Positions 1-7,148 of a stretch of 38,841 nucleotides of DNA are shown in pieces. Below the pieces are notes generated by a model. The model made no database searches and had not been told where the DNA came from. It was given only the letters and a program-made list of their open reading frames with translations. The position numbers and the translations under genes were made by a program. Position 1 is the first letter of the stretch. Each line of letters opens with the position of its first letter. Source of the stretch: an uncultured Gemmatimonadota bacterium (GTDB taxonomy: Bacteria; Gemmatimonadota; Gemmatimonadetes; Gemmatimonadales; GWC2-71-9). Location of the stretch: assembly GCA_902826755.1 (NCBI GenBank), contig CADEGB010000008.1, positions 1 to 38,841 on the forward strand, written 5' to 3'.

Positions 1-323
1 ACGGCGATCGCGCTCGGGGCGGGACCTGCGAGTGGAGCACCAACTTCGGGCAGGTGGTGGCGATGACGTTCGATGACCCGCGCTCCGGATTCAACGGGGT
101 CCAACGGGAGACCTACTTCAACCAGACCACGATCACCAATCGGGACGGGCCCACGGTGTGGTACACCGACCCGTTCGGTCGCAACGCCCGGACCGCCGCC
201 TTTTCTGGATCGATCCGGCAGATGGTTGCTCCGGTCAACAACACCCGACCCTATCCCCTCGAGAGTCAGGCGTTCGGGGCTCGGCGGTCCTACGCGGGAC
301 TCGGAACCCACGCCCCCAACTGA
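1..323 (+). CDS. C-terminal fragment of an unrecognised protein (5' end outside window)
   Basis: An open frame in phase with base 3 runs in from the left edge to a TGA at 321-323, giving about 106 residues. It contains one Cys (CEWSTNF near the start), many aromatic, Asn and Thr residues, and the tail GLGTHAPN. There is no membrane segment. The composition (DPFGRNARTAAF, QTTITNRDGPTVWY) suggests a secreted or surface protein, but I do not recognise the family. A GTG at 54 and an ATG at 63 lie in frame, but the frame is open upstream, so they are probably internal codons. It converges on the DUF6174 gene, with a UUCG hairpin in the 94-base gap. Confidence 0.55.
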   Translation, partial: GDRARGGTCEWSTNFGQVVAMTFDDPRSGFNGVQRETYFNQTTITNRDGPTVWYTDPFGRNARTAAFSGSIRQMVAPVNNTRPYPLESQAFGARRSYAGLGTHAPN

Positions 324-380
324 TCTGGCGGAACATCGCGCCCCGCCCGGAAGTCCTCCGAGTAGGGGCAGGCGCGACGC

Positions 381-402
381 GGGGCGTCCTTCGGGGCGCC
401 TC
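381..402. terminator. UUCG-tetraloop hairpin between convergent genes
   Basis: A 9-bp stem (381-389 with 394-402, two G-U pairs) is closed by the exceptionally stable cUUCGg tetraloop at 390-393. It sits in the 94-base gap between two converging genes. There is no U-tract on either side, so it may act as a weak intrinsic terminator or a 3'-end stabiliser for both transcripts. Confidence 0.5.
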
Positions 403-417
403 GTGCGCTTCGGGAGG

Positions 418-849
418 CTATTGGGCGGCGAAACCGGTGGCGCTGATGGCCACTTCGTCGTCGATCGCGTTGCCGATGTAATCGATGACGGTCAAACTGG
501 GAAATCCATACTCGGGGTCGAAGGTCACGTTGATCGACGCCGCCCGGTCGTATCCATCTTCGACGATGTCGAACAGGCCCGGGACCCCCGGATAGTACTC
601 CACCAGGTTGGCGGGAACGGCGTCGCCGGTCGCGATGAACACCCGGGAGGTGACCTGTCCGTTCACCACGGTGACCTTGACGGATTCCACGGTGGCGCAG
701 AAGCAGGTTCGACGAACCACGATTTCGTAGCTTGCGATGTTCTTCGACGCCCAGCGGGCTTTGGCCGCGAGGAACGCCTCGTCCCGATCGGGGCCGGTGG
801 AACAGCCGGCCAGGACGGCCAACACGGAGACGGCGAGCCAGACGCGCAC
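418..849 (-). CDS. DUF6174-like lipoprotein
   Basis: A 143-residue protein whose N-terminus is a lipoprotein signal (MRVWLAVSVLAVLAGC, lipobox LAGC, acylated Cys about residue 15). The mature part has the layout I associate with DUF6174: a WASKNIASYEI opening, a Cys-x-Cys pair (RTCFCA), the strand VKVTVVNGQV and a late DPEYGFPSLTVID segment. The function of that family is unknown. The GTG start at 849 is chosen because GGAGG lies just upstream and the signal peptide follows at once; longer readings have no signal. It starts 11 bases after the serpin stop codon, so it is probably the last gene of a serpin-lipoprotein transcript. Both products should sit on the outside of the cell envelope. Confidence 0.8.
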   Translation of the reverse strand: MRVWLAVSVLAVLAGCSTGPDRDEAFLAAKARWASKNIASYEIVVRRTCFCATVESVKVTVVNGQVTSRVFIATGDAVPANLVEYYPGVPGLFDIVEDGYDRAASINVTFDPEYGFPSLTVIDYIGNAIDDEVAISATGFAAQ

Positions 850-860
850 GGGAACCCTCC

Positions 861-2105
861 TCAGCTGGCCGGAATCTCGACGATCAAACCGAGAAAGAGA
901 ATGGTGCCCGACAGCCGTTCCCGAATCGCCACCAGGAACGGCCGGTCCACTCGGACCGTCACCGTCTGGGGCAGGCTGGTCACGCCAACCCCAACGTTCG
1001 TCACCGCGGCCGCCTCGGTCCCTTCTTCGTTGATCTCCACGAAGGTCTTGTGATCGACCCGGGTAATCAGGAGGTCGTCGTCGGCGATGCCCCGGAAGTT
1101 GGCCCGATCGGTGAACGCGATGCCCATCCCCAACGCCGCAAGGTCCTGGCCGAGTGACCGCTTGTACTCGAGCTTGAGCTTCGGGAAGGCAAGATCGACT
1201 TTGGTCGAATGGAGGCCGGCCGCGGCGGTGGCGAACTCCCCGGCGGAAAGCCGCGCGGCCAGCGCTGCGGCCGTGGTTCCCGTGCCGGGGAGCACCACCG
1301 TCAGGGTGTGGGCGCCGGCGCCATACCAGAGATCGACCATCTCGAAATCCGCGCCCCGGTAGTAGGGGGCATCCTCGACCCGGTGCATGAACGGCACCGA
1401 CTGGGTCCCGCCCGCCGCGCGGGTGAAGGTCCCGGCCGTGGTCTCGGCCGGCTTGAACTGGGTCCGCCACCGCCCCTTGAAGTAGATCGCGTTGATCGCG
1501 AAGAGCACCTCGTCCTGGCGGATGGACTCGAGGATCGTCGGGATCTTGCCGTTGGTCTTGGTCTTGACCCAGTCGTTGATGGCGTCGACCGCCCCGGCCG
1601 ATCCGAAGTCGAGGGATCGGGTCTCGGCGTCGAAATATTGGCGCGCGTCCGCCGTGAACGCCGGCAACACCGGGTAGCCCTGCCGAGTCCAGATCGAATT
1701 GGCGATGGTGAACTGGACCTCCTCGTCGAGGCCGCGGAGCAGATCGATCAGGCTCCGGTAGCCCTCATTGATATCGGGCTGGGGCAGGGAGCCGAAGCCG
1801 AGGGTGGTCGCCATCGCGTCCCGGGTCTCGCCCCGGGCACCATTCATGACCATCCCGAGCGCCATCGTCACTGACAGCGGCGACAGGAACACGTTGGCCG
1901 CCGGCTGGGCCGCGGTGGCTCGGTCGAGGAGTTCGAAAGCGAACTGGTTGGACGCCGCGATCGCCGCCTGCTCCGCCCCGGACAAGGCCCGAGGCAACCG
2001 CTCCAAGAGCGGCGGCGGGCCATCCGGATCGGGATCAGTCGCTCCGGAGCACGCCGCCAAGGTCAGAGAGGCCGCCGTCAGCAGCCGCCGGGTGATGGTG
2101 TTCAT
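861..2105 (-). CDS. Serpin-family protease inhibitor, lipoprotein
   Basis: A 414-residue full-length serpin. The N-terminus is a lipoprotein signal (LTLAAC, Cys about residue 19) and a short Asp/Pro linker, so it is probably tethered to the envelope. The serpin core shows NVFLSPLSVTMALGM, NAIYFKGRWRTQF and the C-terminal DRPFLVAIRERLSGTILFLG. The hinge before the reactive loop is Glu-Glu-Gly-Thr-Glu-Ala-Ala-Ala (about 360-367), the small-residue hinge typical of inhibitory serpins. Counting from Gly362 as P15 puts P1 at Thr376 and P1' at Ser377, followed by Leu-Pro as in antitrypsin-like loops. A Thr P1 points to elastase- or subtilisin-like targets (inference). The ATG at 2105 is preceded by GGAGG. 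Confidence 0.95.
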   Translation of the reverse strand: MNTITRRLLTAASLTLAACSGATDPDPDGPPPLLERLPRALSGAEQAAIAASNQFAFELLDRATAAQPAANVFLSPLSVTMALGMVMNGARGETRDAMATTLGFGSLPQPDINEGYRSLIDLLRGLDEEVQFTIANSIWTRQGYPVLPAFTADARQYFDAETRSLDFGSAGAVDAINDWVKTKTNGKIPTILESIRQDEVLFAINAIYFKGRWRTQFKPAETTAGTFTRAAGGTQSVPFMHRVEDAPYYRGADFEMVDLWYGAGAHTLTVVLPGTGTTAAALAARLSAGEFATAAAGLHSTKVDLAFPKLKLEYKRSLGQDLAALGMGIAFTDRANFRGIADDDLLITRVDHKTFVEINEEGTEAAAVTNVGVGVTSLPQTVTVRVDRPFLVAIRERLSGTILFLGLIVEIPAS

Positions 2106-2210
2106 GGAGATCCTCCACTTGCGGGACCGGCCGCCAGGGGCGCCGGGCAGGAATCGGGATTGGGGCTCGTCGTACTGGCCACCTCCGATACCCTGGAAAC
2201 CCCGGCGGCG

Positions 2211-3212
2211 TCACCCGCCCCTAGCGAGGAGCTGCCGGGCCAACTGGACGAACCGGTCGACGCCTTCGAGGAGATCCGCCTTCCGAATCCGCTCCTCGGC
2301 CGTGTGGGCCACCGTGATGGTGCCGGGACCGAGTTGGTAGCCGGTGCCCCAGGGACCCAGGTGGGCCAGATCCGAGGCGAACTTGACGGTGGTGGTGTCC
2401 CAGCCATCGAGCGCCGGCGACCGGACGTGGCCGAACCCAAACAGACGGCGGAGGGTCAGGCCGGGGCCCGCCGCGGCCCTGACTCGGGCTTCAAGCTCGG
2501 CCTGATCGGTAACCGTCCGGTACATCAGGGTGGCGGTGGCCGCCGGGGGAATCACGTTGGCGGCAACTCCCCCGCCGATCAGGCCGATATTGAGCGTCGT
2601 GGTTCCGAGCAGTGGGTCGGACGGGAGCACCAGGGCCCGGATCCTGGCAATCCCGTCGAGCAGGTCCTCGACGGCCGAATGTCCCTCTTCCGGGTAGGCG
2701 GAGTGGGCTGCCTTGCCCGCGGCGGAGAGTTCGAAGGCCACGGCACCCTTTTGACCGATCGAAAGCCGGTTCTCGGTCGGTTCTCCGTTGATCAGGAACC
2801 GTCCCTTGGGCTCCAGCGCGTTGGCCGCTTGGGCGCCGTCACCGCCGGTTTCCTCACCCACCACGAACAGAAGCCCGATCCGCCGCTCGCCCTCCGCCCG
2901 GAGCCGTTCGGCGGCGGCCACCATCGCGGCGGCAATGCCCTTGGCGTCGCAGGTGCCCCGGCCATGAAGCCACTCCTCGTCTTCCCGGAAGGGGAGGTCC
3001 GGCGGGACCACGTCGAGGTGGGTCGACAGGACCACCACCGGCGCTTCGAGGGTGGCGTACAGGACATCCCGGCCCGGGGCTACCGGCAGCCGGGCGATTC
3101 GGTATCCCAGCTCGCCGAGCCGCGCGGCCATGAAATCGACGACCGCGGTCTCCTGCCCGGTGGGAGACGGGATCCGGCAGAGCGCTCGGGTCAAGTCGAT
3201 CGGATCGACCAT
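2211..3212 (-). CDS. M20-family metallopeptidase / deacylase (DapE/ArgE-like)
   Basis: A 333-residue member of the M20 dinuclear metallohydrolases, which cleave N-acyl or peptide bonds of amino-acid substrates. The metal-site landmarks are all visible: STHLDVVPP (His-x-Asp), GRGTCDAKGIAAAM (bridging Asp), GEETGGDG (catalytic Glu plus metal Glu) and a late AHTAEERI (last His). The middle GKAAHSAYPEEGHSA belongs to the dimerisation lid. The substrate cannot be told from sequence; succinyl-diaminopimelate desuccinylase and acetylornithine deacetylase are the nearest well-known relatives. GGAGGA lies close before the ATG. It begins 13 bases after the terC stop, so it probably shares the riboswitch-controlled htpX-terC transcript. 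M20 enzymes bind Zn, Co or Mn, which fits a metal-responsive operon. Confidence 0.88.
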   Translation of the reverse strand: MVDPIDLTRALCRIPSPTGQETAVVDFMAARLGELGYRIARLPVAPGRDVLYATLEAPVVVLSTHLDVVPPDLPFREDEEWLHGRGTCDAKGIAAAMVAAAERLRAEGERRIGLLFVVGEETGGDGAQAANALEPKGRFLINGEPTENRLSIGQKGAVAFELSAAGKAAHSAYPEEGHSAVEDLLDGIARIRALVLPSDPLLGTTTLNIGLIGGGVAANVIPPAATATLMYRTVTDQAELEARVRAAAGPGLTLRRLFGFGHVRSPALDGWDTTTVKFASDLAHLGPWGTGYQLGPGTITVAHTAEERIRKADLLEGVDRFVQLARQLLARGG

Positions 3213-3225
3213 CGGGTCCTCCGGT

Positions 3226-4146
3226 TCAGACGGCGGGATTGTTCCGCAACCGCCACAGCGACATCACCACCGAGCCGATCAGGACCGTGAGTATCACGCC
3301 CAACGAGAGGCTGACGGGCAAATGGACCCACTGGCTCAGGATCATCTTGATTCCGACGAACCCGAGGATGACGCCCACGCCGGGTTTCAGATAGACGAAT
3401 CGCCCCATCGCGTCGGCCAGGACGAAGAACATGGCCCGGAGGCCGAGAATCGCGAAGATGTTCGAGCTGTAGACGATGAACGGATCCCGGGTGATCGCGA
3501 AAATGGCCGGGATGCTGTCGATCGCGAAGACGACGTCGGTCCACTCAATTACCAGCACCACCAGCAGCAACGGCGTCGCGACCCAGCCGCGGTGCGTTTT
3601 GACGAAGAACTTGGTGTCCTCGTACGCGCCCGACATCGGGATCAAGCGCCGGGCCAGCCGCACCAGGGGGTTCTTCTCGGGCTCGATCCGCTCATCCTCG
3701 GCCCGGAACATCTTGACGGCGGTGAAGAGCAGCACCACGCCGAGCACCACGAAGAGCCACTCGAACCGGTTGAGAACCAGGGAGCCGGCCACCACCATGA
3801 TCCCGCGCATGATCGCGGCGCCGAAGATCCCCCAGTTGAGGACTTTCGAGTGCGCCTCCGCCGGAACGGCGAAGTACGAGAAGATCAGGATGAAGACGAA
3901 GAGGTTGTCGACTGAAAGCGAGAGCTCGACCAGGTAGCCGGTGTAGTACTCGAGCGCGGACGTGGGTCCGCTCAGGTAGTAGACGAAGCCGCCGAACGCG
4001 AGCGCGGTACTGACGACGATCGCGCTCCAGATGCTCGCTTCTCGGATCGAAAGGACGTGGGCCTTTCGATTCATGATGAACAAGTCGGCGGCGAGGAGCG
4101 CCAGCGCCACGCCGCCGAAAATGAGCCATTCGCTCGAATGCGGCAC
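3226..4146 (-). CDS. TerC/Alx-family membrane protein, probable Mn2+ exporter
   Basis: A 306-residue integral membrane protein with about 8-9 hydrophobic segments. The family signatures are clear: VELSLSVDNLFVFILIF, where acidic residues lie inside a membrane helix, and the later IEWTDVVFAIDSIPAIFA and SSNIFAILGLRAMFF. TerC-family members such as Alx and MeeF/MeeY export Mn2+ or help metallate secreted enzymes. The start is a GTG three bases after the htpX stop, so the two genes are tightly coupled. The upstream yybP-ykoY riboswitch is the classic control element of this family and supports a manganese role. Alx is the closest functional label, but I leave the symbol empty because several TerC subfamilies exist. 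Confidence 0.93.
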   Translation of the reverse strand: MPHSSEWLIFGGVALALLAADLFIMNRKAHVLSIREASIWSAIVVSTALAFGGFVYYLSGPTSALEYYTGYLVELSLSVDNLFVFILIFSYFAVPAEAHSKVLNWGIFGAAIMRGIMVVAGSLVLNRFEWLFVVLGVVLLFTAVKMFRAEDERIEPEKNPLVRLARRLIPMSGAYEDTKFFVKTHRGWVATPLLLVVLVIEWTDVVFAIDSIPAIFAITRDPFIVYSSNIFAILGLRAMFFVLADAMGRFVYLKPGVGVILGFVGIKMILSQWVHLPVSLSLGVILTVLIGSVVMSLWRLRNNPAV

Positions 4147-4149
4147 TAA

Positions 4150-4986
4150 TCAGCGTCCACCCGCGAGGGCCATCAACTTGGCCACGCGCTGTTCGGTGGG
4201 CGGGTGAGTGGAGAACCAGGATGCCATGCCACCTCCCATTGCCGCCAAGGGGTTGACCTGCGCCAGCGGGGCGGCCGCCGGGGGGACGTGCATTGGGATC
4301 TGGTGCGCCAACGCGTCCAGCCGCCGGAGCGCGTTGGCCAGCGGCAGCGGCCGGCCGAGAATTTCGGCCCCCACCCGGTCGGCCTCGAACTCCCGTTGCC
4401 GCGACACCGCCATCTGGATGATCATCGCCGCGATCGGACCAAGGACCATCGCTACGAGCCCGCCGATGGGATGTCCCCCCTCTTCGTCGTCGCGGCCGCC
4501 GAAGGCCAGCAACCACGGAAGATACCCGATCGCCCCGGCGATCCCAGCCGCCACCGTCGAGATCAGCATGTCTCGATTCTTGATGTGGGCGAGTTCGTGG
4601 GCAATGACCCCCTCGATCTCGTCGCGCGGCATCATCCGGAGCAACCCTGTGGTCACCGCCACCACGGCCTTCTCGGGGCTCCGCCCCGTGGCGAACGCGT
4701 TGGGCTGATCCTGGTCGGTCACCGCCACAACCGGCATCGGCAGGCCGGCCCGTTGCCGCAACCGGTCGACCATCTGGTACAGCTCCGGTGCCTCCCGCTC
4801 CGAGACGACCCGCGCTCCGTACATCCGGAGCACCATCTTATCCGAGAAGAAGTACATGATGAAGTTCATGGCCGAGCCGACAACCAAGGCCATGATCAAG
4901 CCCTGGCTCCCGCCAATCAGCTGGCCAATCGCGAGAAACAGCGCCATCAGGCCGGCCATCAGTGCGAACGTCTTGACGTTATTCAT
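4150..4986 (-). CDS. htpX: HtpX-family membrane zinc metalloprotease (M48)
   Basis: A 278-residue HtpX homologue. Two N-terminal membrane helices (about 6-22 and 28-47) precede the M48 domain. The zinc and catalytic motif His-Glu-Leu-Ala-His is at 130-134, and the third ligand lies in Arg-Glu-Phe-Glu-Ala-Asp (198-203). Another hydrophobic pair lies between them. The C-terminal FSTHPPTEQRV box is typical of HtpX. The family degrades misfolded membrane proteins. The ATG at 4986 is chosen because AGGAG stands 7 bases upstream; an in-frame start at 5022 would lie in the terminator region. HtpX is usually tied to envelope or heat stress. Here its leader holds a manganese riboswitch and the next gene is terC, so its expression should follow Mn2+. 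Confidence 0.93.
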   Translation of the reverse strand: MNNVKTFALMAGLMALFLAIGQLIGGSQGLIMALVVGSAMNFIMYFFSDKMVLRMYGARVVSEREAPELYQMVDRLRQRAGLPMPVVAVTDQDQPNAFATGRSPEKAVVAVTTGLLRMMPRDEIEGVIAHELAHIKNRDMLISTVAAGIAGAIGYLPWLLAFGGRDDEEGGHPIGGLVAMVLGPIAAMIIQMAVSRQREFEADRVGAEILGRPLPLANALRRLDALAHQIPMHVPPAAAPLAQVNPLAAMGGGMASWFSTHPPTEQRVAKLMALAGGR

Positions 4987-5020
4987 GGTGCAACTCCTGG
5001 CACTCCTCTCCTGGCTGTGC

Positions 5021-5084
5021 AAGAAAAAAGCGAAACCTTCGTCCTACCGCCCACACACGCAGGCGATCGACGAAGGTCTCGCTT
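5021..5084 (-). terminator. Intrinsic terminator / expression platform of the yybP-ykoY riboswitch
   Basis: On the minus strand, bases 5082-5069 pair with 5043-5030 (14 bp, one G-U pair, extended by two A-U pairs) around a 25-base loop. The run TTTTTTCTT follows immediately (5029-5021). The 5' arm contains the aptamer's 3' P1 strand and its conserved GAGACCTT. Aptamer and terminator are therefore mutually exclusive: ligand binding should hold P1 and let transcription continue into htpX, making an ON switch. Confidence 0.9.
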
Positions 5085-5187
5085 GAGCGGGTCATTCCGC
5101 CCGTGGCAACCGTGCCGGCCGGGGGCCGACAGTCTTGACGATTGCCACGTCCGCCTGTCTCGGCGGATGAGCTACTCCCCTTCAGGG
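5070..5187 (-). ncRNA. yybP-ykoY (Mn2+-sensing) riboswitch aptamer
   Basis: On the minus strand the leader reads through every landmark of the yybP-ykoY class. First comes AAGGGGAGTAGC (around 5182-5171), then a hairpin CCGCC/GGCGG (5166-5151). The long helix CGTGGCAA/TTGCCACG (5149-5142 with 5109-5102) follows and encloses TCGTCA (5141-5136), with CGG just before its 3' arm. The aptamer ends with AGCGAGACCTTCG, where GAGACCTT is the conserved 3' motif. P1 forms between 5184-5179 and 5076-5071. Known members bind Mn2+ and control TerC, MntP and P-type ATPase genes. Here terC is the second gene downstream. A covariance-model search was not possible; the motif match is by eye. Confidence 0.93.
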
Positions 5188-5192
5188 GCAAC

Positions 5193-5222
5193 AGTGTAAC
5201 CACCCCGGGCAGGACCAGTCAA
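5193..5222 (-). promoter_or_regulatory. Promoter of the riboswitch-htpX-terC operon
   Basis: On the minus strand, TTGACT (5222-5217) and TACACT (5198-5193) are separated by 18 bases. Transcription would begin near 5186, at the 5' edge of the aptamer, which supports both assignments. It lies back to back with the plus-strand oxidoreductase gene starting at 5250. Confidence 0.65.
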
Positions 5223-5249
5223 TCCGGGAGATCCGAGGGTAACAAGCCA

Positions 5250-6530
5250 GTGGTTCGGGGCGACCAGGTCATCGTCGCGGGATCCGGGCTCGCCGCTGCG
5301 GCGGCGGCCAGGTCGCTCGCGGCCGCCGGTCTGGTGGTGACGTTGATCGAGGAGCGGGAACCCGTCAACGCCGGGTCCGCCACCGACTCGGCCTGGTACT
5401 CTGCCTGGTGGCCTGGCGGCGACGAAGCCATCTCCCGCTTCGCGGCCGACGGGATCGACCGGCTCGAGGCCATCCACCGGGAAAGCGACGCGGCCTTCGA
5501 GGGCAACCGCCGCGGGCAGCTGTTCGTCACAGCTCGCCCCGACGTCGCCTCCGCGCTCCAGAATGCCGCCGGTCGTCAAGCGGCCCTCGGCTTCGGGCAA
5601 CTCCGGGAACACGCCGCCAGCGAGTGGTACCTCCCCTCGCCGAACGCCGGGTTTCGCGGCGTACCCGACGGGTTCGACCTCCTCGCGGACGGACCCCTCC
5701 GGGCGGTCTTCCCGTTTCTCGGGCCGAACGTATGCCTCGGGGTTCAGGTCCGCCGGGCCGGTTGGGTCGATGCTCGGGCCCTCCGTCGCTGGCTTCTCGG
5801 CTCCGTCCGGGCCGAAGGGGGCACGATCGTGCCGGATACCATCGCCGAGATCGGACCGGGGTCGAACCGGGCCTGGTCCGTCCGGGTTGGCGGCGGTTCG
5901 CTCCTCGGTGCCGACGCCCTCGTGCTGGCCGGTGAACGGGCGCCGCAGTTGGCCCGGCGGGCCGGGATCCCTGGCAGCTGGTTGGAGGGTCATCGAGTCA
6001 TCGGGTCGTTGGCGGGCGGCGGCCGGATCCTCCCGCCCGGGTCCCCGATGGTGGTGGCCCTCGACGGCACTCCGCCCCTTCGAGACCGGAATTCGACCAC
6101 CGAGTTGCCGGCCGCGGCCGGGCTCGCCATTCCGTCTCTGCTTGCCACCCTTCGAGGCGATCTCCGGATCGACACGGCCGCCTCTCCGGCCGTCCGCCCC
6201 GACCAGGTGATGCGGCTCGGCCAGGAGGCACTCGATCGGCTAGCGTTGGTCGTCCCGGACCTAGCCACGCGGCGGGGACCCCCAGGCCAACTGTCGCTCA
6301 CCAGTCGACCCTTGGCGCTTGCCCCCGATCTCCGGCCGGTGGTCGGCTTGGCCGATCGGCGGGGTGGCTACCTGATGACGGGCCTCGGGGGCAACCTCGC
6401 GATGGTCTTTGCCGCGGCGGATCTCCTCGCAGCCTACCTGATCGGCGCGCCGTTGCCCCAGCTGGCGCCAGCCTTTGCCCCGAGCCGGCTCGACGCCGCG
6501 TCGAGCCGCTCGCCTTCCCGGGCGGGTTGA
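5250..6530 (+). CDS. FAD-dependent oxidoreductase (DAO family)
   Basis: A 426-residue protein that opens with a Rossmann dinucleotide motif (VIVAGSGLAAAAAARSLAAAG, residues about 7-27; Gly-x-Gly-x-x-Ala) and an acidic strand end (LIEE). The C-terminus has the second FAD contact typical of the family: LRPVVGLADRRGGYLMTGLGGNLAM. The middle is diverged, so the substrate is unknown; D-amino-acid, glycine or sarcosine-type oxidation is the family's usual chemistry. No signal or membrane segment is seen. I chose the GTG at 5250 because it places the Rossmann strand at the N-terminus and has GAGGG 10 bases upstream. A longer reading from 5142 would run through the divergent promoter and riboswitch region. 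Confidence 0.8.
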   Translation: MVRGDQVIVAGSGLAAAAAARSLAAAGLVVTLIEEREPVNAGSATDSAWYSAWWPGGDEAISRFAADGIDRLEAIHRESDAAFEGNRRGQLFVTARPDVASALQNAAGRQAALGFGQLREHAASEWYLPSPNAGFRGVPDGFDLLADGPLRAVFPFLGPNVCLGVQVRRAGWVDARALRRWLLGSVRAEGGTIVPDTIAEIGPGSNRAWSVRVGGGSLLGADALVLAGERAPQLARRAGIPGSWLEGHRVIGSLAGGGRILPPGSPMVVALDGTPPLRDRNSTTELPAAAGLAIPSLLATLRGDLRIDTAASPAVRPDQVMRLGQEALDRLALVVPDLATRRGPPGQLSLTSRPLALAPDLRPVVGLADRRGGYLMTGLGGNLAMVFAAADLLAAYLIGAPLPQLAPAFAPSRLDAASSRSPSRAG

Positions 6531-6618
6531 TTTTCCGATCCCGCTCGTCGTATCTCTCTCCCCAATACCGGCGATCCCCCTGATCGTCCGGACGAAGCCC
6601 CAGCGATGGAGAAGCGCG

Positions 6619-7137
6619 ATGAACCGGTTCGGGATGGTCCTGGCGATGGCGGTCGTGAGTGGAGTGGCGGGGTCGGCCTCGGCTCAGCAGAAGGCGTCGC
6701 CCCGCGACAGCGTCAAGGCAACGGTCGGTGGCGCCACCGTGTCGATCAACTACGGCCGTCCCTCGATGCGGGGTCGGACGATCATGGGCGACCTGGTGCC
6801 GTGGGGTCAGGTCTGGCGGACCGGCGCCAACGAGGCGACCACCCTGGTCACGACCAAGTCGCTGATGATCGGGTCGGCGATGATCCCGGCCGGGACCTAC
6901 ACGCTGTACACGGTTCCGGCCAAGGACGGCTGGAAGCTGATCATCAACAAGCAGACCGGCCAGTGGGGCACCGAGTACCACCAGGAGCAGGACCTGACCC
7001 GCGTCGACATGAAGGTCGAAGCGCTGACCGCGCCAGTCGAGACCTTCACGATCAAGATCGAGTCCAAGGGCACGGGCGGAACGCTTCGGTTCGAGTGGGA
7101 AAAGACGGCGGCCGTGGCGGCGTTCCAGGTCCACTGA
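6619..7137 (+). CDS. DUF2911 domain protein, secreted
   Basis: A 172-residue protein with an N-terminal signal peptide (MNRFGMVLAMAVVSGVAGSASAQ, cleavage likely after ASA). The rest matches the DUF2911 pattern: VSINYGRPSMRGRTI, VWRTGANEATTL, IPAGTYTLYTVP and WKLIINKQTGQWGTEY. The family is common in Gemmatimonadota and Bacteroidota and has no proven function; the fold is expected to be a periplasmic beta-sandwich. The ATG at 6619 is preceded by GGAGAAG. It lies 88 bases after the oxidoreductase and 11 bases before the TerB-like gene, so it probably belongs with the latter. Confidence 0.9.
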   Translation: MNRFGMVLAMAVVSGVAGSASAQQKASPRDSVKATVGGATVSINYGRPSMRGRTIMGDLVPWGQVWRTGANEATTLVTTKSLMIGSAMIPAGTYTLYTVPAKDGWKLIINKQTGQWGTEYHQEQDLTRVDMKVEALTAPVETFTIKIESKGTGGTLRFEWEKTAAVAAFQVH

Positions 7138-7148
7138 GGCATTGACCC

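Noticed and set aside
73-1053. A 326-residue plus-strand frame over the DUF6174 and serpin genes
   Set aside because: It is a shadow of the two minus-strand lipoprotein genes, which have signal peptides, ribosome binding sites and family motifs.
5083-5190. A structured stretch first considered as a tRNA, tmRNA or 6S RNA
   Set aside because: There is no CCA end, anticodon arm or 6S-like long bulged stem; the conserved blocks match yybP-ykoY instead.
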